In this document: positions 8,697 to 18,386 of the stretch, piece by piece
Position numbering within the stretch: the first letter of the stretch is position 1
Layout: each line of letters opens with the position of its first letter
DNA from: Paraburkholderia sp.
GTDB taxonomy: Bacteria > Pseudomonadota > Gammaproteobacteria > Burkholderiales > Burkholderiaceae
Reading direction: 5' to 3'
Assembly: GCF_028283785.1 (NCBI RefSeq)
Contig: NZ_JAPWKB010000012.1
Location: forward strand, 147,501-211,500
Length of the DNA stretch: 64,000 bases
The notes under the pieces: generated by a model
What the model saw: only the letters and a program-made list of their open reading frames with translations
What the model was told of the DNA's origin: nothing
The model's database searches: none
Made by a program: the position numbers and the translations under genes

Positions 8697-9639
8697 TCAA
8701 GCACTTGCGTCGTCCAATTGGCGGATGTCAGCGCCCGTCAACATCAGCTGGACAGCCGCTGCGAGGCTTTCGAGCTGCTTCAGCGATGTCGCGCTGGCGA
8801 TCGGTGCGGTGACGCCCGGACGCGCGATCAACCATGCCAGCGCAATCGTCGCGGGTGTGCTGCCGTGCCGGTCGGCGACGTCGTCGAGCGCGGCGAGGAT
8901 GCGCAGCCCGCGCGCATTCAGATACTTCTCCACGCGACTGCCGCGCGCATGCTTCGCGAGATCGTCGGACGAACGGTATTTGCCTGACAAAAACCCGCTC
9001 GCGAGACTGTAATACACCACCGACCCCAGATGCCGGTCCATCACCACCGGCTCCAGATCGCGCTCGTATTCCGCGCGATCGTAGAGATTGTATTCAGGCT
9101 GGATCAACTGATACGCAGGCAAGCCGTTCTGCTTTGCAACGTCCAGCGCTTCCTCGATCCGCGCGCCCGAGTAGTTAGATGCGCCGATCACCCTCACCTT
9201 GCCCGCGTCGATCAGCTTGCTGTACGCGCCGAGCGTCTCGGTCAGCGGCGTCGCCGGATCGTCCTCGTGCGAGAAGTAGATGTCCAGATAGTCCGTTTGC
9301 AGACGACGCAGCGACTCTTCGACCGCAGCCTGAATATTCACCGCCGACAACCCACGCCGATCCGGATGCTTCGCCACCTTGGTCGCGAGCACGATCCGGT
9401 CGCGCTTGCCGCTCGCCTTCAACCACTTGCCGATGATCGTCTCCGATTCGCCGCCGCGATTGCCCGGCGACCCATGCCGAATAGACGTCGGCGGTATCGA
9501 TGAAATCGAGGCCCGCGTCGACCAGCGCGTCGAGGATCGAAAACGACGTGGCTTCGTCGATGGTCCAGCCAAATACGTTGCCGCCGAACATCAACGGGAC
9601 GACGTGCAATTCCGAGCGGCCGATGCGGCGCTTTTGCAT
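8697..9639 (-). pseudogene. Aldo/keto reductase, frameshifted
   Basis: NADPH-dependent aldo/keto reductase of the Tas/YajO-like group, interrupted by a frameshift. The N-terminal part (MQKRRIGRSELHVVPLMFGG, catalytic region DTADVYSAW) is in one frame; the rest (GNRGGESETIIGKWLKASG, TKVAKHPDRRG, VRVIGASNYSG) is in another. The break lies at about 9463-9472, where one extra base turns the expected WVPGNRGG into WVAGQSRR. Without that base the gene is exactly 314 codons (313 aa), normal for the family. AGGAGA precedes the ATG at 9639. A single-base assembly error is as likely as true inactivation, because the rest of the frame is intact. Confidence 0.85.
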
Positions 9640-9835
9640 GGAGTTCTCCTGGGTTCGATGATGCGATTGACACACAATTCCAGCCAGATTCAGCGCCGCA
9701 TTCACCTGTTTATTAGTGCCATGCAAACGCTGAAAACCAGAATACGCCGACTTTCCATTACTTGCAGCGAAGCCACCGAGTCAAGCTGGGCAAGGCTTTC
9801 GGGCACATTTCAAGAGTTTGTCTGCACAAAGTTCC

Positions 9836-9862
9836 TCAAGTTTCTTTTTGCCGGGCCGTCAT
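9836..9862 (+). promoter_or_regulatory. Sigma-28 (FliA) promoter of fliC
   Basis: TCAAGTTT, an 11-base spacer and GCCGTCAT match the flagellar sigma-28 consensus TAAAGTTT-N11-GCCGATAA at most positions with the exact spacing. It lies about 90 bp before the fliC start in the gap divergent from the aldo/keto reductase. Confidence 0.8.
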
Positions 9863-9953
9863 CCTTTACTGAGGCGGCCAGCAATGCACGAGAGTGCTTC
9901 CGCCGATGCCAAACTTGGCGTATTGAGCAAAGGCTCATCTAGGAGAATTTTCC

Positions 9954-11120
9954 ATGCTCGGAATTAATAGCAACATCAACTCGCTGGTTGCACAGCAAAA
10001 CCTCAATGGCTCGCAAAGCGCCCTGTCGCAAGCCATCACCCGCCTGTCGTCGGGCAAGCGCATCAACAGCGCGGCAGACGATGCAGCAGGTCTCGCGATT
10101 TCGACGCGTATGCAAACGCAGATCAACGGCCTGAACCAGGGCGTGTCGAATGCGAACGACGGCGTGTCGATCGTTCAAACGGCATCGAGCGCACTGTCGT
10201 CGATGACCTCCAGCCTGCAACGTATTCGCCAGCTGGCCGTGCAAGCTTCGAGCGGTTCGCTGTCGTCGAGCGACCAGGCAGCACTGCAACAGGAAGTGAC
10301 GCAGCAAATCGCCGAAGTGAACCGTATCGCTTCGCAAACGACGTACAACGGCAAGTCGATCCTCGACGGTTCGGCTGGCAGCATCAGCTTCCAGGTTGGC
10401 GCGAACGTCGGCCAGACCATCAGCCTCGACCTGAGCCAAAACCTCGGCGCGTCGGCACTCGGTGGCGGCATGGTTCAATCGGGCAACACGCTGGGCACGA
10501 TCCAGGTTGCTGTCGATGCATCGGGCGCAGCATGGAACTCGAGCAGCTCCGGCTCGGAAACCACGTCGATCAACGTGCTGTCGGACGGCAAGGGCGGCTT
10601 CACGTTCACCGACCAGAACAACCAGGCTCTGTCGTCGACCGCTGTTACGGCGATCTTCGGTTCGAGCACGGCTGGTACGGGCACCTCGACGTCGAACGCA
10701 TTCCAGACGCTGACGGTCGCTTCGGCTGCTACGAGCGCACTGACGGCGGCTCAACAAACCGCGTCGACAGACGAAGTCACGGGCATCAACAAGGTCAACG
10801 AACCGCCGTCCGTGTCGAACCTCGACATCAGCACGACGACGGGTGCAAACCAGGCAATGGTCTCGATCGACAACGCTCTGGCAACGATCAACAACGTTCA
10901 GGCAAGCCTCGGCGCCGCGCAAAACCGTTTCACGGCTATCGCTTCGTCGCAGCAAGCTAACTCGACGAACCTGTCCTCGGCTCAATCGCAAATCAACGAC
11001 GCGAACTTCGCGCAGGAAACCGCGAACCTGAGCAAGGCTCAAGTGCTGCAACAAGCTGGTATCTCGGTGCTGGCTCAAGCGAACTCGAACCCGCAGCAAG
11101 TTCTGAAGCTCCTCCAGTAA
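9954..11120 (+). CDS. fliC: Flagellin
   Basis: A 388-aa flagellin, the filament subunit exported by the flagellar type III system. The conserved N-terminal D0/D1 segment begins MLGINSNINSLVAQQNLNGS and includes LSSGKRINSAADDAAG; the C-terminal D1/D0 segment runs from about residue 300 (ISTTTGANQAMVSIDNALAT) to LKLLQ. The central part (about 165-290) is short, variable and very rich in Ser and Thr, which suits O-glycosylation. The ribosome site TAGGAGA precedes the start. Expression is expected from the sigma-28 promoter at 9836-9862. The gene heads the fliC-fliD-fliT-glycosylation block. Confidence 0.97.
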   Translation: MLGINSNINSLVAQQNLNGSQSALSQAITRLSSGKRINSAADDAAGLAISTRMQTQINGLNQGVSNANDGVSIVQTASSALSSMTSSLQRIRQLAVQASSGSLSSSDQAALQQEVTQQIAEVNRIASQTTYNGKSILDGSAGSISFQVGANVGQTISLDLSQNLGASALGGGMVQSGNTLGTIQVAVDASGAAWNSSSSGSETTSINVLSDGKGGFTFTDQNNQALSSTAVTAIFGSSTAGTGTSTSNAFQTLTVASAATSALTAAQQTASTDEVTGINKVNEPPSVSNLDISTTTGANQAMVSIDNALATINNVQASLGAAQNRFTAIASSQQANSTNLSSAQSQINDANFAQETANLSKAQVLQQAGISVLAQANSNPQQVLKLLQ

Positions 11121-11541
11121 GACTGACGAGGTGGCTTAAGCAACAGGTCCGGACCCGTCGCAACGCATCGCGATGTGTCCGGCAGTGGTACCGGGAGGCT
11201 TGCCTCCCGTACTGCTTTCCGTTCCGGCGGCTCGCAGTTTTTAAAAGTCGGTTCGTGGCACGCAGTTTGTAACGCAGCACGCAGCAGATAGTAAGCAGCA
11301 CGCAGTATCTGCAGTCGTCCACCGCGATTTGAGCGCGCACTTACGACGTCGAAAGACGGCGATTTGCCACAGCGTTGTGGCAGAATCTCCGCGCGATCGT
11401 CCCGACGGACCCACTGCACCCGATTGCACCCGCAGTACCTTTTGCTTCGATGCCACCGCCTGTCGCGGTCCGCATCCCAGCCAGAATGTTTCGACCGCTC
11501 GTGTCACCACGGGCGGGATTCAGTGACGCACGGAGCGCTCG
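11121..11541 (+). other. fliC-fliD intergenic region with weak terminator hairpin
   Basis: About 420 bp. A CGGGAGGC / GCCTCCCG hairpin at 11192-11209 may end the fliC transcript but its tail is only moderately T-rich. Further on, GCAGCACGCAG occurs twice within about 25 bp (near 11275 and 11297). No sigma-28 promoter with correct spacing was seen before fliD. Confidence 0.5.
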
Positions 11542-13071
11542 ATGTCCACCATTTCCTCGACCTCAACCGCGGCCTCGACCACCGCCGCCCAAACGGCGCT
11601 TCAGGAAGCCGCCCAGTCCGTCATCAGCGGATCGACCGGCAATTCCACGATGGATGTCGGGTCGCTGGTGAGCGCACTGGTCAACGCGAAAACCGCCGGC
11701 CAGACCAGCCAGCTCGCAACCAAGACCAACACCGACAACACCAAGCTGTCCGCACTCGGCACGCTGTCGGCGGCCTTGTCGGCATTGCAGGCGGGCATGT
11801 CGTCGCTGACGGACGGCTCGTTGGCCTCGACCTACACGACCACCGCGAGCGGCACCGGCATTACGGCCACCGCCGGTACAGGCGCGGTCGCGGGCAACTA
11901 CTCGGTCACCGTGTCGCAAGTCGCGGCAGCACAATCGCTGACCTCCGGCGCGTTCTCGTCGTCGACCCAGCTGGCAAGCTCCGGCACGTTGACGTTGTCG
12001 CTCGGCTCGCAGTCGATGAACGTCGCGATTAACTCCACCAACAACACGCTGAGCGGCATCGCCGCGGCGATCAACGCGTCGGCCAGCAACCCCGGCATCA
12101 GCGCGTCGATCGTCACGGGTACGGACGGTCAGCATCTGGTCTTGAGCTCGAAATCGACTGGCGCGTCGAACGTGATCAGCACGTCGGTCAGCAATGTCCT
12201 GGGCGAGCCGTCGAGCGGCGGCCTGTCGCAACTCGCGGTGACGTCCACAGCCGGCACCGGCAGCGCCGCGTCGACCTTCACGTCCACCGCCGACACGACT
12301 CACGCATGGACCCAGAGCACGGCCGCGCAAGATGCCGAGTTCACGATCGGCAACATCGCCGCGAGTAGTTCGAGCAACTCGGTGAGCACCGCGATTTCCG
12401 GTGTGACGCTGAACCTGACTGCCGCCGCGGTGACCAATCCGGCCACCACGCAAACCATTACGGTTGCACAGGACACGACCGCGCAAACCAGCGCAATCAC
12501 CAATTTCGTCAGCCTTTACAACACGCTGGTGACGACGGTCGGCACGTTGACGTCGTTCACCAGCGGCGCCACCTCCCAAGGCGCGCTGCTCGGCGATTCG
12601 ACGGTCAATTCGATCAAGAACACGCTTGCCAACATCGTCAGCGGCGGCGTGCAGAACGGCGGCTCGAAGATCACGCTCGGCTCGATCGGCATTTCGTTGC
12701 AGGCCGACGGCACGCTGTCCACCGACAGCGCGAAGCTGAGCAGCGCACTGTCGACCAATTCCGCAGGCGTCGCAGCGCTGTTCAACGCGACCAACGGTGT
12801 CGGCGAGCAGATCGATTCGAACATCACGTCGTTCCTCGCCACCGGCGGGATCATCGACAACGAAAAGACCACGATCAATTCGGATCTGAAAGCGATCACC
12901 GCGCAGCAGACCACGTTGACCAATTACACGGCGCAGTTGACGTCGCAATATCAGGCGCAGTTCACCGCGCTGAATACGCTGATGTCGAGTACCAACCAGA
13001 ACTCGCAGTATCTGACGCAGCTGTTCGGCGGCACCAACAGCGCAGGCGCGCTGGCCACCGGCAAGTCATAA
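11542..13071 (+). CDS. fliD: Flagellar filament cap protein FliD
   Basis: A 509-aa hook-associated protein 2, forming the pentameric cap under which flagellin subunits assemble. After a Ser/Thr/Ala-rich lead, the N-terminal FliD domain begins near NSTMDVGSLVSALVNAKTAG (residues about 33-55). The C-terminal domain includes KITLGSIGISLQADGTLSTD and ends in a coiled-coil stretch (residues about 430-500: LTNYTAQLTSQYQAQFTALN). Composition is dominated by Ser, Thr, Ala and Gly. Located between fliC and fliT. Confidence 0.95.
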   Translation: MSTISSTSTAASTTAAQTALQEAAQSVISGSTGNSTMDVGSLVSALVNAKTAGQTSQLATKTNTDNTKLSALGTLSAALSALQAGMSSLTDGSLASTYTTTASGTGITATAGTGAVAGNYSVTVSQVAAAQSLTSGAFSSSTQLASSGTLTLSLGSQSMNVAINSTNNTLSGIAAAINASASNPGISASIVTGTDGQHLVLSSKSTGASNVISTSVSNVLGEPSSGGLSQLAVTSTAGTGSAASTFTSTADTTHAWTQSTAAQDAEFTIGNIAASSSSNSVSTAISGVTLNLTAAAVTNPATTQTITVAQDTTAQTSAITNFVSLYNTLVTTVGTLTSFTSGATSQGALLGDSTVNSIKNTLANIVSGGVQNGGSKITLGSIGISLQADGTLSTDSAKLSSALSTNSAGVAALFNATNGVGEQIDSNITSFLATGGIIDNEKTTINSDLKAITAQQTTLTNYTAQLTSQYQAQFTALNTLMSSTNQNSQYLTQLFGGTNSAGALATGKS

Positions 13072-13085
13072 AGAGGACGCGGAAC

Positions 13086-13385
13086 ATGGACCAGAACGTC
13101 ATCGTCGAACGCCTGCTGTCGCTGACGCAGGATATCGAAGCCGCCGCTTTCATCGCCGACTGGCCGACCGCCGCCGCGCGTTCGGCCGAGCGTGCGCCGC
13201 TGGTGCGCCAGTTGAGCCCGCAGCAGTCGCCTGCCGCGCTGGCGATGATTCGCCGGATTCAGGCGATCGACGCGCAGGTGATGAGCAGCGCCAGCGTGAC
13301 CCGCATGGAAATGGAACGCGAATTCGGCACCGCCATGCAGCGCGTCAGCGCCGTCAGCCAGTATCAGGTGACCGCGCGCCTGTAA
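13086..13385 (+). CDS. fliT: Flagellar export chaperone FliT
   Basis: A 99-aa all-helical protein 14 bp downstream of fliD. FliT is the cytoplasmic chaperone of FliD and, in enterics, an antagonist of FlhDC. The position directly after fliD, the small size and the helical pattern (VERLLSLTQDIEAAAFIADW, then ERAPLVRQL) fit FliT; sequence conservation in this family is low, so the call leans on synteny. A GAGGA site precedes the ATG. Confidence 0.85.
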   Translation: MDQNVIVERLLSLTQDIEAAAFIADWPTAAARSAERAPLVRQLSPQQSPAALAMIRRIQAIDAQVMSSASVTRMEMEREFGTAMQRVSAVSQYQVTARL

Positions 13386-13478
13386 CGGCGCCGGCCGGCG
13401 TGTCTGCCGGATACGTCGCAGCTACCGTATAACCAACAACAAGAACCACGCGCTGATTTCGGGGCGCGATCGTTCCTC

Positions 13479-13505
13479 AAGCCCGCCTCGTGCGGGCTTT
13501 TTTCT
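13479..13505 (+). terminator. Intrinsic terminator of fliD-fliT
   Basis: Stem AAGCCCGC / GCGGGCTT with a 5-base loop, then a T run. It separates the flagellar structural genes from the glycosyltransferase, so the latter probably has its own promoter. Confidence 0.85.
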
Positions 13506-13666
13506 TGTCCATCGCACGGCGCGTCCTGCGTGACGCGACCTGCCGATGCGGGTGCGGAACACGCGCCGCCATCGGGCAAACTGGCGGGCCTTTTGCCGCT
13601 TTATCCGGGCATCGGCTGCGGATGGCGCCTTCCATAATCTCGTTAAATCGCCACTTTGCCGAGATC

Positions 13667-16015
13667 ATGAGTTCAATCCCCGAGCAGGACACACCGGTCG
13701 AACTGACCGCCGAACAGCAGTTCGAGCAGGACATCGCGACCGTGTTGCAAACCGCGCTGGAGCAGCATCACGCGGGCGAGTTCGACGACGCGGAGGCGCT
13801 GTATCGCGCCATCCTCGAAGCGAAGGCAAACCACGGCGACGTCAATTACAACCTCGGCGTGCTGCTGGTGCAAACCCACCGTCACGCCGACGCGATTCCG
13901 CTTTTCGAGAACGCACTCGGCGTCAATCCGAACAACGGCCAGTTCTGGCTCGCGTATGTCGACGCGCTGGGCTGGACCGGGCAAACGGAAGCGGCCTGGC
14001 TGGCGCTCGAAATGGGCCAGCAGCGCGGTCTGAAAGGGCCGGCCGTCAACGGGATGATCGAACGCCTGTCGGACCCGAAGGGCTACGCGAGCGCGGTGGC
14101 CGCCGCCACGCTTCACGCACTGAAGGCCAAACAGCGTCAGGACGAGATTACGTCCGCGATGCAACCCGACACGGCCGCCGCCGGTCCGAAAGCCGCCACG
14201 TCCGGCTCGGCCAAGGCACCGACGCCTCAGGAGATCAACCAGTTTGCCGGTCTGTTCAACAAAGGCCGCATCGCCGACGCGATCCGCTTCGCGGAGACGC
14301 TGACGACGCGCTATCCCGCGCACGGGATGAGCTGGCGCACGCTGGGCGTCGCGCTGTATCGCAACGGCCAGTTGACCGAGGCATTCGAGCCGCTGAAGAA
14401 AGCCACCTCGATGCTGCCCGACGATACCGAAGCGCGCACGCTGCTGATCAACGTGCTGAACGTGATGGGCCAGCATGCGGAAGCGGAAACCGTCTGTAGT
14501 CGTCTGCTCGAACTGAAGCCGTCGAATGCCGAAGCGCACCGTTTGCTCGGCACCACGCTGACGTCGATGAACCGTTTGTCCGATGCGATCGAAGCAGGTC
14601 GCCGCGCGGTCGAACTCGCACCTGCCGTCGCGACCATGCACAGCACGCTCGGCGTTGCACTGCTGATCGACGGCCAGGTCGCGCACGCCGAAAGCAGCTT
14701 CCGCAGCGCGCTCGATCTGAACGCCCTCGACGACATTTCGCACAGCAACCTGCTGTTCTGCCTCACCCATCGCGCCGACGTGAAACCCGCGCAACTGTTC
14801 GCCGAGCATCGCGAATTCGCGACGCGTCACGAAGCGCCCGTCAAGGCAAACTGGCCGCAACACACGAACTCGCGCGATCTGCATCGGACCTTGCGGGTCG
14901 GCCTCATTTCCGGCGACCTGTTCCGCCACGCGGTATCGACCTTTCTCGAGCCCGTCCTCAAGCATCTTGCGGATGATTCGAGCCTGTCGCTGCACGTGTA
15001 CTACAACTTCGTCCGCGAGGACGACGCGACCCAGCGTCTGCGCGGCTACGCGGCGAAGTGGCATGGCGTTACCGGTATGCCGGACGCGGCGCTGGCCGAC
15101 ACGATCCGCGCCGACGCTATCGACATCCTGATCGACCTGTCCGGTCATACGGGCCGTAACCGTCTGTTGACGTTCGCCCGCAAGCCCGCGCCGGTTCAGG
15201 CGTCGTGGATCGGTTATCCGAACACGACCGGCCTCACCGCGATGGATTACTACATCACCAACCGCGCGCAAGCGGGCAACGGTTTCGAGAGCCAGTTCAC
15301 CGAGAAGCTCGCCTATCTGCCCGCCGCCGCGCCGTTCCTGCCGGACGACGCATCGCCGCCGGTCAACGCGTTGCCCGCGTCGCACAAGGGTTACGTGACG
15401 TTCGGCAGCTTCAACCGTCTGACCAAGCTGCGTCGCGACGTGATCACGCTGTGGGCCGAATTGCTGCGCGCCGTGCCGAACTCGCGGATGTTGATCGGCG
15501 CGATGCCGGAGAACGGCGATTTCGGCGATCTGCTGACGTGGTTCGACGAAGAAGGCATCAGCCGCGATCGTCTGGATCTGCGCAAGCGTTCGGGCATCTC
15601 GATCTACCTGCAGCAGCATCATCAAGTGGACATCTGTCTGGATACGTTCCCGTATGCAGGCGGCACGACCACGCTGCACGCGCTGTGGATGGGCATCCCG
15701 ACGTTGACGCTGCGCGGCGACACGATGCCGGGCCGCGCCGGCGAAACGATCCTGACGCAAGTGGGATTGCAGGATTACATCGCCGCCGATCACGCCGACT
15801 TCGTGAAAAAGGGTGTTGCGTTCGCCACCGACATCGCCGCGTTGACGCAACTGCGTAACGGCATGCGTGCGCGCTGCGAGAACTCGGCGCGGTTCCAGCC
15901 GGAAGTGATCGCCGACAGCCTGAGCCGCGCGCTGCGCACGATGTGGCACCGCTACTGCGACGGCCAGCCTGCCGCCTCGTTCGACGTGACGCCCGACAGC
16001 GTCACGGTGCTGTGA
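13667..16015 (+). CDS. TPR-containing O-GlcNAc-transferase-like glycosyltransferase (SPINDLY/GT41 type)
   Basis: A 782-aa fusion of TPR repeats and a GT41-type catalytic domain. Tetratricopeptide-like repeats fill residues 1 to about 350 (examples: GEFDDAEALYRAILEAKANH, GRIADAIRFAETLTTRYPAH). From about 390 the catalytic part follows, with RVGLISGDLFRHAVSTFLEP, IDILIDLSGHTGRNRLLTFA, PAPVQASWIGYPNTTGLTAM and DTFPYAGGTTTLHALWMG. Such enzymes O-glycosylate Ser/Thr of proteins, and copies beside fliC modify flagellin in several proteobacteria. The ATG at 13667 gives MSSIPEQDTPVEL; its ribosome site is weak, and an upstream ATG at 13622 cannot be excluded. It precedes the sugar aminotransferase by 45 bp. 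Confidence 0.88.
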   Translation: MSSIPEQDTPVELTAEQQFEQDIATVLQTALEQHHAGEFDDAEALYRAILEAKANHGDVNYNLGVLLVQTHRHADAIPLFENALGVNPNNGQFWLAYVDALGWTGQTEAAWLALEMGQQRGLKGPAVNGMIERLSDPKGYASAVAAATLHALKAKQRQDEITSAMQPDTAAAGPKAATSGSAKAPTPQEINQFAGLFNKGRIADAIRFAETLTTRYPAHGMSWRTLGVALYRNGQLTEAFEPLKKATSMLPDDTEARTLLINVLNVMGQHAEAETVCSRLLELKPSNAEAHRLLGTTLTSMNRLSDAIEAGRRAVELAPAVATMHSTLGVALLIDGQVAHAESSFRSALDLNALDDISHSNLLFCLTHRADVKPAQLFAEHREFATRHEAPVKANWPQHTNSRDLHRTLRVGLISGDLFRHAVSTFLEPVLKHLADDSSLSLHVYYNFVREDDATQRLRGYAAKWHGVTGMPDAALADTIRADAIDILIDLSGHTGRNRLLTFARKPAPVQASWIGYPNTTGLTAMDYYITNRAQAGNGFESQFTEKLAYLPAAAPFLPDDASPPVNALPASHKGYVTFGSFNRLTKLRRDVITLWAELLRAVPNSRMLIGAMPENGDFGDLLTWFDEEGISRDRLDLRKRSGISIYLQQHHQVDICLDTFPYAGGTTTLHALWMGIPTLTLRGDTMPGRAGETILTQVGLQDYIAADHADFVKKGVAFATDIAALTQLRNGMRARCENSARFQPEVIADSLSRALRTMWHRYCDGQPAASFDVTPDSVTVL

Positions 16016-16060
16016 GCGGCGTTTGCTGATCACGCCGCTTATTCAGAGAGACTCATCGTC

Positions 16061-17215
16061 ATGAATGCCATTCCCCACCTTCGCGCCGTAGAAACGCCGG
16101 TCGACGAACGTATCTACGTCACGCAACCGCATCTGCCGCCGCTGAGCGAGTTCATGCCGTACCTGGAAGAGATCTGGGAAAGCAAGGTGCTGTCGAACGG
16201 TGGGCCGTTCCATCAGCAACTGGAAAAGGCGTTGTGCGAATACCTCGGCGTCGAGCATCTGGCGCTGTTCACCAATGGCACGCTCGCGCTCGTCACTGCG
16301 TTGCAGGCGCTGCGGGTGACCGGTGAAGTGATCACGACGCCGTATTCGTTCGTCGCGACCGCGCATTCGCTGCTGTGGAACGGCATCAAGCCGGTATTCG
16401 TCGATATCGATCCGCGCACGCTGAATCTGGACCCCGCGCGCATCGAGGCCGCGATCACGCCGCAAACCACCGCGATCATGCCGGTGCATGTCTACGGTCA
16501 TCCGTGCGACGTCGAAGCAATCCAGAAGATCGCCGACAACTACAACCTGAAGGTGATCTACGACGCCGCGCATGCATTCGGCGTGCAGACCAAAGGGCAA
16601 AGCGTTCTGAAGCACGGCGATCTGTCGATCCTGAGTTTCCACGCGACGAAAGTGTTCAACACCTTCGAAGGTGGCGCGATCGTCTGTCCGGATGCGAAGA
16701 CCAAGCAGCGGATCGATCATCTGAAGAACTTCGGTTTCGTCAACGAGACGACCGTCGTGGCTGCGGGCATCAACGGCAAGATGAGCGAAATCAATGCGGC
16801 GTTCGGCATGTTGCAACTGAAGCATGTCGATGGCGCGATTGCGCGGCGCAAGCAGATCGACACGCTGTATCGCAGCCTGCTCGCCGATGTCGACGGCATC
16901 CGCTGCCTGTCGGGCATGGGCGCGGACGACGTGCCCAATCATGCGTATTTCCCCGTGCTGGTCGAAGGTGGATACGGCCGTAGCCGCGACGATCTTTATC
17001 AGTTGCTGCGCGATAACGAGGTCTTTGGCCGTCGCTATTTTTACCCGCTGATCTCCGAATTCCCGATGTATCGCGGCTTGCCGTCGGCTGCGCCGAGCAA
17101 TCTGCCGACCGCCTCCGACGCATCGGGCAAGGTGCTGTGCCTGCCGATGTATCCGGCGCTGACCGACCACGACGTCGAACGGATCGTCCGCGTGATCGCG
17201 GACGGTGCGCAGTAA
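16061..17215 (+). CDS. DegT/DnrJ/EryC1 family sugar aminotransferase (VioA-like)
   Basis: A 384-aa PLP-dependent aminotransferase of the DegT/DnrJ/EryC1/StrS family, which aminates keto-sugar nucleotides such as dTDP-4-keto-6-deoxyglucose. The PLP lysine is K197 in SFHATKVFNTFEGG; the cofactor-binding Asp lies in YDAAHAFG (D168). GTLAL near residue 73 contacts the phosphate. The opening LPPLSEFMPYLEEIWESKVL resembles VioA/FdtB-type enzymes more than the PseC type. It sits between the glycosyltransferase and the ATP-grasp enzyme, so its amino sugar is probably the glycan being assembled. Exact substrate and position of amination are inference. Confidence 0.9.
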   Translation: MNAIPHLRAVETPVDERIYVTQPHLPPLSEFMPYLEEIWESKVLSNGGPFHQQLEKALCEYLGVEHLALFTNGTLALVTALQALRVTGEVITTPYSFVATAHSLLWNGIKPVFVDIDPRTLNLDPARIEAAITPQTTAIMPVHVYGHPCDVEAIQKIADNYNLKVIYDAAHAFGVQTKGQSVLKHGDLSILSFHATKVFNTFEGGAIVCPDAKTKQRIDHLKNFGFVNETTVVAAGINGKMSEINAAFGMLQLKHVDGAIARRKQIDTLYRSLLADVDGIRCLSGMGADDVPNHAYFPVLVEGGYGRSRDDLYQLLRDNEVFGRRYFYPLISEFPMYRGLPSAAPSNLPTASDASGKVLCLPMYPALTDHDVERIVRVIADGAQ

Positions 17216-17264
17216 AAGGCCGGCGCGCGAACCCGTTTCGACGCGCGGACCACGGAGTTTCCGC

Positions 17265-18386
17265 ATGCACGTTTTTCTGATTTTCAGCGGCACCAACGAC
17301 CGCGCCGTGATGGCGCTGCTTCGCGCGATGACACGGCTCGGCGAGCGGGTTGCGATTGTCGCGCGTTCGCGCCACGACCATATCCTGTCGAGCGCCTACC
17401 GCAAACACGTCCTCGCGACACGCGAGAACGACGTGCTGTCCGTGCCGCTGATCGAACACTATGTGGAGCAGGCAAAGCGCACCACACACGCCGGCGCCGT
17501 GACGCTCGTGCCGATCTCCGAATACTTCAATACGTTTCTGTTGCAGAACAGGGCCGCGATCGAAGCGATCGACGGTTGCCGCGTGCCGCTCGTCGATCCG
17601 GCGACGTACGCCAGCGTCTCGAACAAGCGCAGCGCAATCGATTATTTTGCGCGGTTCGGCATCAATTATCCGAAGGCGCTGGCGCGTTTCGACGCGGCGT
17701 CGGTGCCGTTCGTCGCCAAGCCGCACCGGAACGTCGAAGGCAGCAAGGTGCTGTATCCGGTGCTGGTCAAAACCGCCGCGGACCTGACAGCGTTCGAAGC
17801 AGATCAGAACCCGGCGCACTACTTTTATCAACAGTTCGTCACGGGACAGAGCTTTTACCTGCTGTGCTATTTCGCGCGGTCGGGCAAGGTGTATTCGACC
17901 TCGCAGCACAATCTCGCGCAGCAACCGGGCGGCAAGTCGATCGTGTATGCGAAGACCAGCGATTTTCATACGCACCCGGTTTCGCTCAGAACGATCGATG
18001 CGCTGAAAAGCGCCGGATTCCACGGCTTCGCGATGGTCGAATTCATCGTCAACGATCGCGGTGCGTTTTTCATCGAAATGAATCCGCGTCCGTGGGGTCC
18101 ACTCGATCTTTGCCTGAACCACGATTGCGGGCTCGTCGAAGCCTTTGTCGGCGACTGGGCGACCGGCGACCCGCAGACTTACCAGACTCAGCGGCTCAGC
18201 ACATCGAAGCGCGCCGCGTATCTGTGGACCGGCGGCATCGTCGACACCTGGCGCAAACGCCGCAGCGTGGTTCATCAGTACGGCAGCGAACGCTCGCTGA
18301 TCCGGGAAGTCATCAACAACATGCGCCACGATGTCTATCTTGGGAAAGACAGCTGGAGAATTCTCTGCAAGGAGTTAGTCAAATGA
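17265..18386 (+). CDS. ATP-grasp ligase in glycan-modification cluster
   Basis: A 373-aa ATP-grasp enzyme. The N-terminal Rossmann-like part starts MHVFLIFSGTNDRAVMALLR. The ATP-grasp core has VPFVAKPHRNVEGSKV and YPVLVKTAADL (about 145-180), YFYQQFVTGQSFYLLCYF, and the metal-binding segment AMVEFIVNDRGAFFIEMNPR (about 260-280). Family members join a carboxylate to an amine through an acyl phosphate. Beside an aminotransferase it may acylate the sugar amine; the acyl donor is unknown. The start at 17265 is favoured by GGAG upstream. Its stop overlaps the next start (ATGA), so the two proteins are translationally coupled. Confidence 0.82.
   Translation: MHVFLIFSGTNDRAVMALLRAMTRLGERVAIVARSRHDHILSSAYRKHVLATRENDVLSVPLIEHYVEQAKRTTHAGAVTLVPISEYFNTFLLQNRAAIEAIDGCRVPLVDPATYASVSNKRSAIDYFARFGINYPKALARFDAASVPFVAKPHRNVEGSKVLYPVLVKTAADLTAFEADQNPAHYFYQQFVTGQSFYLLCYFARSGKVYSTSQHNLAQQPGGKSIVYAKTSDFHTHPVSLRTIDALKSAGFHGFAMVEFIVNDRGAFFIEMNPRPWGPLDLCLNHDCGLVEAFVGDWATGDPQTYQTQRLSTSKRAAYLWTGGIVDTWRKRRSVVHQYGSERSLIREVINNMRHDVYLGKDSWRILCKELVK

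Noticed and set aside
11270..11312. Possible CRISPR-like or iteron repeats (GCAGCACGCAG) before fliD
   Set aside because: Only two short copies, no regular spacing and no cas or rep genes; no CRISPR array exists in the window.
13673..16033. 786-codon frame antisense to the TPR-OGT gene
   Set aside because: Composition is Arg/Gln/Val-rich with no domain; explained by codon bias of the real gene.
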